From positions 74,704,349 through 74,768,348 of the forward strand of contig NC_087062.1 in the NCBI RefSeq assembly GCF_963678635.1: DNA of 64,000 bases, in the 5' to 3' direction. The notes below the pieces were generated by a model. The model was given only the letters and a program-made list of their open reading frames with translations, ran no database searches and was not told the DNA's origin. A program made the translations under genes and the position numbers. The stretch comes from Symsagittifera roscoffensis (taxonomy: Eukaryota; Xenacoelomorpha; Acoela; Convolutidae). This document shows, one piece after another, positions 31,411 to 41,859 of the stretch (position 1 is its first letter; each line of letters starts with the position of its first letter).

Positions 31411-32544
31411 GTGCCAGACGATGACAAGAAGATCATGAGGAGGATAGTATGCGTAAAGCTGAAGGATGACATCCACAACCCTGGAGAAATGAATGTTCAG
31501 ATAATGGCACTAAAAGAACACGTCAAGGCGAGACATAGGCTGTCGGATCTAATACGGGCCCAAAAGAATGACAAGATGACAACTAACCTCTCCAAATGGA
31601 TCCGGACGGGGTCCAAAGGGAAGGGGTACCTGGAAGAAGACAGCTACAAGATCTTGAGCCAGTTCAACAAACACAGAAAAGGATTACTCTATCACACAGC
31701 TGATGGGGTGGTAGCATGCAAGAGAAAAGATGAGGAGAAGATTTTACACAAGCATAACTTCATCATACTGCCACAGTTGTATCAGACGGAAGTGTTATTC
31801 AGATCGCATGATCAAATGGGGCACCAGGGGTTAGACAAGGTGCAACAAAGAATACTTCACAGGTTTGACTGGCCAGGATTAAGGAAAGCTTGCAGCTTGG
31901 AGAGATGGGTATGGGTGAATGCATGCCTGGCATGCCTGCAAGTGAAAGACCCAAGGAAGTTGAAGTTCCCACTCAAGACCGTTGAAAGCTCGGAATTTAA
32001 CGAGGTTGTGCAGATAGACCATCAAAAGATCTGTATGACAGACTCGGGGTATAACCAGATACTGGTCATAATAGATCATTTCACAAAGTTGGCAGAAGCG
32101 GTGCCGTGTCAGACAGCCTCGGCAGAGGAGACTTGTGACCACCTGATAACACATTGGATATCACGGTATGGTTTCCCCATGACATTTCAGTCGGACAATG
32201 GCAAAGCCTTCGTGGGGGATCTGACGAAAGAATTGATGAAGAGGTCACACATTGCTCAAGCGCACTCAACGACCTACCATCCCCAGACCAACGGGTTTGT
32301 GGAGAAACAGAACAGAACGTTGGTGAACTTGCTGAGGGTATACTGCTCAAGATACATGACAGACTGGGATAAATATCTGCCGCAAGTGGTAGGGGCGTAC
32401 AACAGTACGCAACACTCAACAACAGGAATCAGTCCCTTCATGATGTTGACGGGCAGGGAAAGAGCGATGCCTCTAACATTCTTTTACTCAAAATACGAAG
32501 GGAAAAAGACAATCGCCTCAAGCTTATGTGAAAGAAGCGGTTAA
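31411..32544 (+). CDS. int: E2 integrase
   Basis: 377 codons, open. N-terminal HHCC zinc finger: HDQMGHQG then CLAC. Catalytic triad D (VQIDHQK, codon 32017), D (FQSDNGKAF, codon 32194) and E (GFVEKQN, codon 32302); residues 203, 262 and 298 give the retroviral D,D-35-E spacing. It inserts element cDNA into the host genome. C-terminal sequence continues past a frameshift near 32530. This is the only integrase seen in the window; E1 has lost it, E3 has lost it, and E4 is cut by the window end before reaching it. Confidence 0.92.
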   Translation: MPDDDKKIMRRIVCVKLKDDIHNPGEMNVQIMALKEHVKARHRLSDLIRAQKNDKMTTNLSKWIRTGSKGKGYLEEDSYKILSQFNKHRKGLLYHTADGVVACKRKDEEKILHKHNFIILPQLYQTEVLFRSHDQMGHQGLDKVQQRILHRFDWPGLRKACSLERWVWVNACLACLQVKDPRKLKFPLKTVESSEFNEVVQIDHQKICMTDSGYNQILVIIDHFTKLAEAVPCQTASAEETCDHLITHWISRYGFPMTFQSDNGKAFVGDLTKELMKRSHIAQAHSTTYHPQTNGFVEKQNRTLVNLLRVYCSRYMTDWDKYLPQVVGAYNSTQHSTTGISPFMMLTGRERAMPLTFFYSKYEGKKTIASSLCERSG

Positions 32545-33188
32545 GAGACAGCAGGAACTAAACGAGCTCTGCAGGAAGAACACAGCGCAAGCACAAATGA
32601 GAGAGCGGAAGAAATACGATGAGAAAATACTGCAAGCGAAACCATATGCAGTGGGCCAATACTTTTGGGTCCTCCAGAATGTTATACCTCCCAAAAGGGA
32701 CAAAGAAACTACTTAAGAAATGGAGAGGACCGTTCATGATAAGGCCAATACGTCTGGGTCTTCCAGAATGTTATACCTCCCAATAGGACAAAGAAACTAC
32801 TTAAGAAATGGAGAGGACCGTTTATGATAACCAGCAAGGACGGTTCTACCGCTTGAGTACGGGGTGTGCAGCGCATTATGAAAACTTGAAACCTCATGTC
32901 CCATCCCCAGAAGACTGGTGCGTACCGCAGAATGTGGAGGGACTCGAGTACCTATTGGTAGAGCCAGCTTGCGAGGTGAACGAAAAGGGCACCAGAGAGA
33001 AAAATGATGGCAACGAGGACTTGAGTTTGGATGACAATGAAGAGATAGAAGCGGACTCAGAGGCCGAATCATTTGTGGAAGATGACTGGAACGATCCGGA
33101 GCAGGACGAGGTACCAAAATGGACGGAACCAGACTCACCGATAACAGCAGGAACCAGGAGTTATGCAAATTATGCAAAGAGCTACTGA
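32528..33188 (+). pseudogene. E2 integrase C-terminal part and acidic linker, with tandem duplication
   Basis: Two overlapping frames (32528-32716 and 32808-33188). The first resembles the end of a gypsy integrase (RERKKYDEKILQAKPYAVGQYFWVLQNVIPPKRDKET). The piece VWVLQNVIPPxxxxKLLKKWRGPF is repeated (about 32668-32730 and 32745-32825): a roughly 80-bp local duplication that shifts the frame. It then runs into an acidic stretch. No chromodomain is visible. Confidence 0.65.
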
Positions 33189-33939
33189 GTGTGGGCGCTC
33201 CGAACTATTTCCGAACTAGCAGTCGAACTAGCAGCCGACAATGAATGGCAAATCAGGCCGCTCGAGATACCGCCAGATAGTTTAGAACCAGCATCATCGA
33301 CAGTGATGTCGATAAATATTTTTGTCCGGGGAGTGGGGGTAGGACTTATCCACACCGAAAATTTGATGCTAAAGAAACTCAGAGAGGTGAGAGAGAACAG
33401 CGGGCTAGAACTGGACGAGAAAGAGGCCTTAGCCTACCCTAGGACGAAACTTCAAAACAAAATTTGAAATACCCAATGAATACTCGGAGAACATCCTGAT
33501 AACGGACAGCGACTTCATTCTGTCAGACAGGGCTAGGGCGATCTGTATAACGGCGGACATGAGTTTCAAATCAAGACTGGAGGCCGACTTCAAGAGAGAG
33601 TACCAGAACGTGGAGTTTCTGTTTAGACAGAGACCGGGGCTGGGAGGAATGGCTGCGCTTGCCCCATCAGTGGCACAAGTCCCGGGCAAATACTTGTGCT
33701 TTCTGGTGACGAGGGTCAATGAAAGGAATACGATAGATCCTGAGCACGCGATGTTAGCACTAACGAGGCTGAGAGACTTCATGATTGAAAGAGGGATAGT
33801 GGAGGTCTTGATGCCTGTTTATGACCCAAACAGGGGCAAGTTGAGCCTAAGGGAGTTATATGCCATCCTACACGTGGTCTTCGCAGAAACGGAGATAATG
33901 GTACACCTACACAAGAAATACTACTTGAGTATCGCCTGA
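33189..33939 (+). pseudogene. E2 macrodomain-like C-terminal module of pol
   Basis: Begins with VMSINIFVRGVGVGL as in E1. A frameshift near 33440 separates it from the macrodomain-like part (33470-33939). That part shares with TARG1/OARD1 macrodomains the order of strands and helices: (I/L)xxDxDF early, AICIT, FKSRLEADFKREY, KYLCFLVTR, IERGIVEVLMP, and a closing AETEIMVHLH. Against TARG1, the residues equivalent to its catalytic Lys and Asp are Arg and non-Asp, and the Gly-rich ADP-ribose loop is replaced. So it may bind a ligand without hydrolysing it, or be a divergent relative. Confidence 0.6.
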
Positions 33940-34418
33940 TCTACGGGTGGACAACGGAGGTCTTGAATTGGGGGTACATGGGGATCTCGAGTAGGGGTAC
34001 ATGGGGATTTTGAAGCAGGTAGATGGATTTTAACGTAGTTGGCATGACGATTATAATTGAAAGAGTTGACGGTGCTAAAACATTAAATGAATCTGCATGC
34101 TCTTTTAGAGAACAAATGGAGGGATAATGTTTTAACCACAATAATGGGGCGGGTTTAGGTTAGGAACATAACACCCTTGTCTAAAAACGAATTTTATTTT
34201 CAGATTGATTTGTAAATAATTGAGTTGACCAGCTAGCCTCACTCATTTGAAAAGAGAAAGAAAGGTCTTGAATAAGTTCACGATCAAGCAAAACTTAAAG
34301 GGAAGCATTTCTCAAATTCTCAAATTGGTAAGGCAGTTTTCAAGTTGGTAAGGAAATTCTCAAGTTGGTTCACAAGGTAATTCTCGAGTTGGTTAACACG
34401 TGAGATAATCTAAAGATT
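33940..34418 (+). promoter_or_regulatory. E2 spacer between pol and ORF2
   Basis: 479 bp without coding. TTTTATTTTCAG ends at 34203 and looks like a splice acceptor, at the same relative position as in E1. At 34310-34400 a short unit (TTCTCAAGTTGGTAAGG and variants) is repeated about four times just upstream of the ORF2 ATG. Another tandem pair is GGGGTACATGGGGATCT at about 33970-34005. Confidence 0.5.
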
Positions 34419-35321
34419 GTGACGATGGCAGATCGCTTTTGGAAGTCCATGCCTGCGGCGCTCAAGAGACTAACGCTCGATGAGCTGTACAAACGCTTGA
34501 GGGATCTGAACTACACCCAGATTGATGAGAGGATGGCGGTGATGTTGAATGCCATCCTGCAGTTAGATGCGCAGGGGGAATGCAGAGAAACAGCGACAGA
34601 AGCTGTTTTGATGGTTGGCTACACGATGGAAGAGATATCCAATCAAGAGCAGACTAGATGGTTGTCCTGGAATGTGGAAGGAGGCGTGAGAGGGTTCGAC
34701 TTGGCGAGGAATACCGGCCTGAATAACAACACAGAATATGGTGAGGGAGAATTTCCACTTCCCGCCAGACCGCCAGCAGGGCTCGCGGCTCAATCGACGA
34801 GCAGGCCGTCGTCTATGATACGGTCTCAACAGACAAAGGAGGCATACCCGGACCTCAGCAGCCTGAAGTTGGAACTAGAGAGGGCATAGAGGGAGAGGGA
34901 CAAGGCAAACCTCGACAGGGATAGCGCAAAGCTTGGGAGGGACCAGGCAAACCTGGAAAGGGAACAGGCGGTCCTCGAGAGGGATCAGGCGTGAAGTGAT
35001 CTCAGCATGCTAAGGGCGGAGTACCTGCAAGAACAGAAGGTCCCAGAGAACAAGGCGAACTGCGAGCAGCTGAAGTCGGAAAAGGAGAAGCTCCAGAGAA
35101 GACAACGAGAGCTTGCAAGACAGAAGGAAAAAAGGACACGAGCAAGAGAGCCAGCCGCCACCGCATTGAGACCTGAATCGCGAATGGAGGTGGATTAGGC
35201 TCCTAGGCCCGGCGGCCGTTTTAACCTAGACCGGGCGGCCCAGGAGCACATGATTGAGGGCCTGGAGGTGTGGATACCACCTGAACCGTGACCCTCTGTA
35301 CATAGCCCGGATGCGCAATCG
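34419..35321 (+). pseudogene. E2 ORF2 N-terminus and coiled coil
   Basis: Starts MTMADRFWKSMPAALK; E1 supports the second ATG (34425) as the start. The frame holds for 900 bp with only nonsense codons at 34887, 34993, 35196 and 35289, each a sense codon in E1. The coiled coil (ERDKANLDRDSAKL...) lies at about 34870-35130, followed by an Arg-rich linker (RFNLDRA). Confidence 0.75.
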
Positions 35322-36863
35322 GTGCGACCCTTGATGGAGGTCAAGCTCCCAGGTTATACCCCTAGTTCAACCGCAAGCAGTAGCCAAGCTGGGTCGGGCT
35401 CATCACTTCTCAGGGCACTACAAGAGAGGTTGCAGTCGAAAACCCAAGATGATTCAGTGAAAAAAGGGCGACCTCCTACTTGGAGAGACCATCCAGTTAG
35501 GAACGTGACAATCGCGAGTTATAAGAAGAATAAAGATGGCGCATACCACAGGCACAACCGGATGGATTGGACGGCAGCGCAGCGGGCCAGGAGGGACTGC
35601 TTCCATGATGCGTCCTGGGCTGAATATTTCACTCAACCCAGGATACCGGATGTTGCAGTTCACCTGATCATAGGGGACAGCTTGATACGGGTGCTGACGC
35701 GGGTCCAGTCACACTGGCAGGTTGGGGTTTTGAGCTTTTCTGCAGCGGCGACAGCGCAGATGTTGGCGTCCCTGGAGATGTTGGATATGGTCAAGATGTA
35801 TACGGCCACTCTGACGATGGGGACCAATGATGTGTCTAGAGGGGAATCTAGGAAGGTAATGAAGTTACACGAGATGAGTTGTATCCTTCAAGACCTGAGA
35901 ATTTGGTTTGATCCCGCAATACTCACCATCTGTACGGTCCCATACAACAAGATGTTTGATCAGCATGCGATGGAATTGAACGAGAAGGTGCGAAATATTA
36001 ATGGGGAAATCAGGCAGATTCAGCAGAGAAGCTTGCTCCCCGTGAGGTTGCTGGACGTGGCCGACCTGATGGAACAATCCCTCCCGCGTGATGCATCCTC
36101 GGATGGCATTCACTTCGACACGCCCAAGGGGACGGAATGGCTAAATGGTGTCTTCCAAAGACACATAAACCAGCTAGAGTCGGACCTGATATAAATGGCC
36201 CAGTTCACCTTGGGTCCACCCCCGATCCCTCCTTTCTATGTCTCTAGATCCCTATCCAGCCGTCTGGGAGCGAGAGCTAGTTCGAGAGATAGTTCGAGGT
36301 GTAGCGGGATCAGGCAACCAGGGTCCACACCGATGGAGGCTGAGGAGGCGGAGTCTTCTACGCCCCAGAGTTCGCTGGTCTCATCGGTAGTGGTGCTGGA
36401 CGACAAGAGGATGGAGAGGACAGCAGAGGCGAACAAGACGCGATATTCGGAGAGAATAAAAGAGTTGGATCTGGAAGATTTGGAGTGCAGAGAGGAGTTA
36501 GCGGAGGTCTTGGGACTCAAGGATGTGTCACATGAGGACTTGAGTCGACACCATTGTGTGGATTGGTTAAAAGCCCATGAAGCGCACTTCTCGAGAGCAA
36601 AGACAATGGAGGCAGCCGACTTGACCGGGATCCCGCTGAAGTCGGCAATGGGACCGATAAAGGAGGATGGGACCGATAGACCACTTAAGCAGTTGGACAG
36701 TCCTGGACTTATAGTGGAACCTGCCAAGCACCGAACAAGTGTAGCCCGAAAAAGGGTGGCAACTCCCGCACAATATAGAGTGGTAGAGAAGCTACTTGAG
36801 CCGGGGGACATGGGACTCCCGGATGCCGCGTACGAGGGTGCTAGGTTAGCCGATGATCCTTGA
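35322..36863 (+). pseudogene. E2 ORF2: SGNH hydrolase-like domain 1 and linker
   Basis: Same frame as the N-terminus. SGNH blocks are intact: IIGDSLIR (Gly codon 35673), FSAAA, GTNDVSRG (about 35818), DGIHFD (about 36102). One TAA at 36192 (GAG in E1) and a TGA after ADDP at 36861 (CGA in E1) interrupt it. The linker after the domain carries a conserved segment HHCVDWLKAHEAHFSRAK. The domain would be an esterase or deacetylase; substrate unknown. Confidence 0.78.
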
Positions 36864-36890
36864 TATGGCAGACCCTGTGGGAACTCGCAG

Positions 36891-37908
36891 TTGGCGAAAA
36901 CGCTGGCAGTATATGATCGATCAGGACTGGGAGCGGCAAGGGTGATTATTGTAGCGGGCTCGGATTTTGAAGAAACGTCTCCCAAGTTGTTTTGGCCGGA
37001 AACCTTGGTGTATTTGCTGCCTGGCGCCGAGCTAAATCAGATGCTAACCCTGGTGGTAGCGTTCAAGTTCGAAATGCCTTGTGAGCCGGAGTTGCTGCTG
37101 TTTGCAGGAAAGAACGATCACTTGCATTCGGCAGGATTACTAGAGCACCTGAAGGGAGAGGCGCCAACGCCCAAGAAGATCTGGGAGGCGATTCAAACGT
37201 TGTTCGCTGCGATGAACGAGGTACAAGAGTCGGTGGCTTCTAGATTCGGACCCAAGACGAGAGTGGCGTTTACGACGTACCCCGGACTACGCGAGTATGC
37301 CACCTGCTTTGCAGTTCGTGTATGCCATGTTGATCCTGATAGCGGAAGGGAACGCGAAAGCGTGGTGGGTATTGATGGCTGCCCCCAATCGCGAGCTAGA
37401 GCCGACAAACTTGAGGCTCCTGAAGTCAGAACTGGCGGCGGCATGGGCTGATATGTCTCATGCCTTGAGGGGATTTTATGAATTGGCGGACATCCTTGTG
37501 GTACTGGACGAGGTCCTCTTGCTTGAGATCTCGAACCTGGCTCGAAAAATGAATTTTAGTCCAGCAAATGGGGATGACCACCCGGCAATTAGCCACTTGA
37601 CAGCAAGTTTATGGTTTCGAAGCATGGATTTGACTATTACGAGCTCCACCAGTAAGGCGAGGGGACCGAGTAACGAGAGAAAGAATGTGGTTGCGGCCGA
37701 GAAACAGTTGGAAGCAATGGCATACCGTCTGACGCAAGAGAGAGGCAGGTGGCCGTTCCTGACACCAAGGCTAGAGAATGCCACGGACAAGACGCGGGAG
37801 AGTGCACCACTTCTCATGAAGCAGGTATGGGAGTTTCTCGAGAGACAGTTGGAAGTGGCAAGAGGACAGGGACATGACAGTAGGACGATTTGTCACGGCA
37901 GCAAATGA
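36891..37908 (+). pseudogene. E2 ORF2: SGNH-like domain 2 (serine lost)
   Basis: Two frames (to about 37300 and from 37297). Blocks: VAGSDFEE in place of GDSL, LPGAELNQML, FAGKNDHLHSAG, and strand KTRVAFTTYPG. The catalytic Ser position is Asp/Phe in both copies (GSDF here, GADF in E1). The frame change near 37300 is private to E2; the fold continues (FVYAMLILIAEGN, ADILVVLDEVLL). Confidence 0.68.
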
Positions 37909-38728
37909 AGTTACCATTGGGGGGTTCTGGAGGGAACACGCGAGGGGTGATCTGAAGACAAGGAAGGATCACGAGATCTTGAAACTTTTGAGTCCTTGTT
38001 GGGAGAAGAGGTACATGGCTAGAGTGTTCTACGCGAGAGATACCATCTTCGACGCATTTGTGCAGGAATTGCTGCACATGCCCATAAATCTCTTGCTGGC
38101 CCTATACTTGGTCTACTCCAGGTATCTGTTTAACATGGGTCCGGCTTACATGTTCAGTAGAGGTGTGGAAACGCTGCGAATCGATGGGTATTTAACACTA
38201 GTGCTCTTGACCCACGGAGAGCGGACCGCATTTCATAGATTGATGAAGTATGGAGAGCCTCTGTCGATGGGGAAAGCCCATCCCAGCACGGAGACTTACT
38301 CAAACAAATGCCCGGCCGGATTGAAGACGCTGTTGGTGGAATAGCTCTTGATGCAGAATCGATACCTGACGGGAGAAGAGAAGAAACCCAAAACGAAAGA
38401 GGAATGGAAGGAGGCGAATGGAGGCATGCCTCTCTTGACGGATCTATGTCTAGCCATGAGATCTGATCCACTAGGGATGATCAGAGGGCTTGAGGAGGTA
38501 GTGACATATGCCTTTCCCGACCCGCTTGTGACGGCGTATCGACACTCAGTGGCGCACGTGAGTTTGATAAGCGTGCTAGACGGAACCGCGCTGAATTGGT
38601 GCGGGCCAGAAAAGCTGAGGGCACACACAGATGAGCGACACAGTGCTCTTCGGGAAGGTGAAAGATCCCGAACTAATGGTACTCAACTTCCGGGGGCAGC
38701 TGCAGTGCAGAGTGGGGGGAAAACGTGA
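37874..38728 (+). pseudogene. E2 ORF2 middle segment 1
   Basis: Matches E1 7250-7960 and, more distantly, E3 49700-50230. Contains GVETLRIDGYL, GGMPLLTDLCLAMRSD and ALNWC. A TAG at 38342 and a frameshift near 38630 break it. No known family; conservation with E3 marks it as a real domain. Confidence 0.7.
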
Positions 38729-40149
38729 GTGTCCAATTGAGGCCTACCCCATGTTCTGGAATTTGAACCCCCTGGCAGCGTATAAGCACGAGATCTTGAA
38801 AATCCCGGCATGGAAGGGAAGCTTTGATCTGATGAAGAGAGAGCTAGAGACGATACTTGAGCGAGAGATTCTGCCAACCGTGGTCCCAGAATTCCCAATA
38901 GTCAGGAGAAGGACACTGGGGATGAATAGCCCGTTAATGGTCCCTTCCCCATACGCGAGAGCCATGGTGGAGAAGCAACAGCAGGAGTTCACAGACAGGT
39001 TGGGACCCCTTGTTCATAGGGTACACAGCCGCAGTCTATTTCCACTTGTGCGACATGAAAATAAACTCTTGGACGACCCAAGCGAAAAAAATGAGAGGCT
39101 CAATGCCTCCAAAATTCGAGGTTCGGGACATCTTGAGAACGCTCGATCAAGCGAATCTAGAGAATATGTTGCCGGTATGGGACGACGGAAAAATGATCGT
39201 GACAGAAGGACACATCGCGTTGAACGACGAAATGAAATTCGCCACACGAAAGTACCGGGCGCCCTACGGGTTAGAGCGGGTGGATATGAAATAGGAGGAG
39301 AAAGAACTGGACGTGGCAGGTTCCTTATATGTAGCTCTTACGGAACACAAGAAGCCGAATCCAGCAACACCCTCACCGCTGTCAGTGGGCACCCCAGGAG
39401 TAAAGAGGAGCGGTCCCATAGAATACAGATTTAGGGATATACTTGAGAAAAGGCGAGCCGAATCAGAGGCGGAAAGCATGGGTGAGACTCTCAGTGAAGC
39501 AGAAGAGGAAATGGAAGTGGGTGATACGCCAGAGCCGAAAGCAGCTGAGGAGGATTTCACCGCTCAGGAACTGTTTCAGGACCTAAGCGGTGATGATTGG
39601 GCGGACACGGCCACGCCACCTCTGACATCATCCCCTCGGAAGAACCTGGAATTACCCTTGACCAGCGAAACTTCCAACATGGGAATGATACTCTTGAGTA
39701 CAGAAGAGAGTAAGAAAAACACTTTCGAAGGGAACAAGAGCATGTTTCTGGGGACTCTGGATGAGAAGGCTTGGCGGGAATTCTTGAGTGAATTTAATCA
39801 AGAGACGAAGAGTGAGACCACGCTAGATAACTTCAAGGAAGAACTGTGGAACATAGTGGTCAAGTTCGGGGAACCGGTGTTGATGGGCACCGGGCTGGAT
39901 GAAAAAACAAGAAAGGAGTTGCTGAGCAAGATGGTCAAGTTGAGGGAGACGCGACATAAGACCAGGGATGATGAATGTAAAGACGGCTCTACTCTGAAAC
40001 AAAAAACTGATAATAAAATGATTAAAGTTAAAGCGGAGGATAAGTTTAAGACTAGTAATATGATTAAAAGTACTAATATCCTTAAGGCTCGAGCAGAGGG
40101 AGGCAAGAGTTGGAAGGATCGGACTGGGACAAAGCGATCGAATCAGTGA
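38631..40149 (+). pseudogene. E2 ORF2 middle segment 2
   Basis: Three stretches (38631-39000, 39010-39294, 39313-40149) matching E1 about 7200-5770. Includes LNPLAAYKHEILKIP, YTAAVYFHLCDMKINSWTTQAKK, an acidic Ser/Thr-rich linker, and LSEFNQETKSETTLDNFKEEL. Breaks are one frameshift near 39005 and a TAG at 39292. Function unknown. Confidence 0.68.
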
Positions 40150-41859
40150 TGATATTGACGACGCCCCCAAGCAAAGGTATGCAGTCTCAAAACAGGAGGT
40201 AGAGGAGTTGAGCAGTCCGTCGGCGGATGCTGTCTGTGAGAAGAACTTGAGGGAGACTACCCTATGATCCTAGCGCGGTGGAAGACTGCAGCCTACAAGA
40301 GTAGCTCCGAACCAAGGAAGCTAGCCGAAGCGGTGAAAGAGATAGAGGTCTCCACAAGTCTGACAACGGAAGAAGATTTCAATTCTCAGAAGGCAGGCTC
40401 GAAAAAGGGTTCGACGAATGGACAAACATGGGAAGTGGATGTTGGAAAAGAATGGATTTCGAGCGAATATCAGGCTATTGGCAAACAAGTGGCCAGCGAC
40501 CCTCTTGAGAAGAATGCGACAAGGAATACGGCTCGACCTTGGTGGGTGGCCCTAGAGACGATGAAGGACTGTCTGAAGAAGCTCAACCAGGGGGTGTCCC
40601 GCAAGCGTCGCAATTGGCTACTCATTAAAAAAGCCGAGGTCAACAAGTTAGAATTGGGAAATCAGCTAAAGCGGACTTGGCAGAGCTTGTTGCGGGATTA
40701 ATTTGAGGAGGCGATGAGAACACCCTTGTCTGCGTGGGGCAGTTGATGTTGCGTGGAGCCTAGTGGGTATAGAATTGGAGGAATTGACTTCAAATGATAA
40801 ATTGAATTTGGGCAACAAAAGCCTAGAAGAAAAGATGCCACTTGTTTCTTGAGGTGGATAATGTCCGTAATGACTAATAGTACCGTCTAAGCGTGTCATC
40901 ACAAGGCCAGGGGGAGCAAAACCATGGAGAGAAGAGTCTCCACCGTCATACAGAACGTGTACCAGAGTACGGGGATCGAGAAGGAAGATGACTCGAGGCA
41001 ATCCCTAGAGAATCATGGGAAACTTGATGAAATACGAAGATTCCACAACAAGCAATTTGAAGAGTGGCATGATGTGCATCGTAACTTGGCCTTGGCTGAG
41101 GATTACTCGAGACCCAATAGAAAGGGAGAATATCAATACGTGTCTGGAGTGATGGGAATAGTGTACAACCATTTCTTGAATTCAGAGGCCGGGTGCGCTC
41201 ACAGGAATCACGAGGTGACGGAGCTATTGAAGTTTTCGACGGAGAAAATAATCGTAATTGATTCAATGGAGAGGGAGAAACCGAGCCTAGGCCCGCTGCT
41301 TGAGGCGACACCCAAGATGATAAGCGTACCGCGCTCGAGCAAAGGAGTGGATTTGAGGATGGGGAATGGAAATGGCATGATGACTACAAACTTGGGAACG
41401 GTTTGGAAATTGCTGAGACCCTCCTGGTGTCCACATCCGCATGCGAGCTTGATTGAAGAAGTCACGGAACGAGTGAGGCTAACAGCAACAAAAGATGAGG
41501 ACCTGGGAACTTTGGACGTGATACACAAATTGATCCTACCACAGAGTAAAGAGTCGGGCGAAGCATCGAGTAAGCTGGGATTGATAAGGAAGTTGGAACC
41601 TGGCAGCTGTCTTGACTTGACGTGCGGAGGTGGAGGGCACACCTGTGATGGACGATCATGTGTCAGAATACAATCCTTCCAGAGAGAAGGCCTGGTCGCT
41701 TGGTTTGGCGACATAACAGAAAGAGAGAAGAGCGAGGTGCAGATAGTGGCTGAGTGCTATACGAACACTACAGTGAATATAGCAACGGCGATGGGGTTCT
41801 TCTCTAGAATGTGTAGTCTGCAATCTATGGAAATGCTGGAGTCTGAACACCATTTGTGA
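40150..41859 (+). pseudogene. E2 ORF2 segment with Cys/His cluster
   Basis: Frames 40264-40701 and 40924-41859 match E1 5700-3880. Between them about 200 bp is shortened relative to E1 (deletions at 40700-40900). The cluster CLDLTCGGGGHTCDGRSC lies at about 41610-41665. E3 has a colinear, diverged copy at 51640-53600. Confidence 0.68.

Noticed and set aside
32528-33188. Chromodomain at the integrase C-terminus
   Set aside because: The region has an ordinary gypsy-type tail and an acidic linker; no chromodomain aromatic cage pattern seen.
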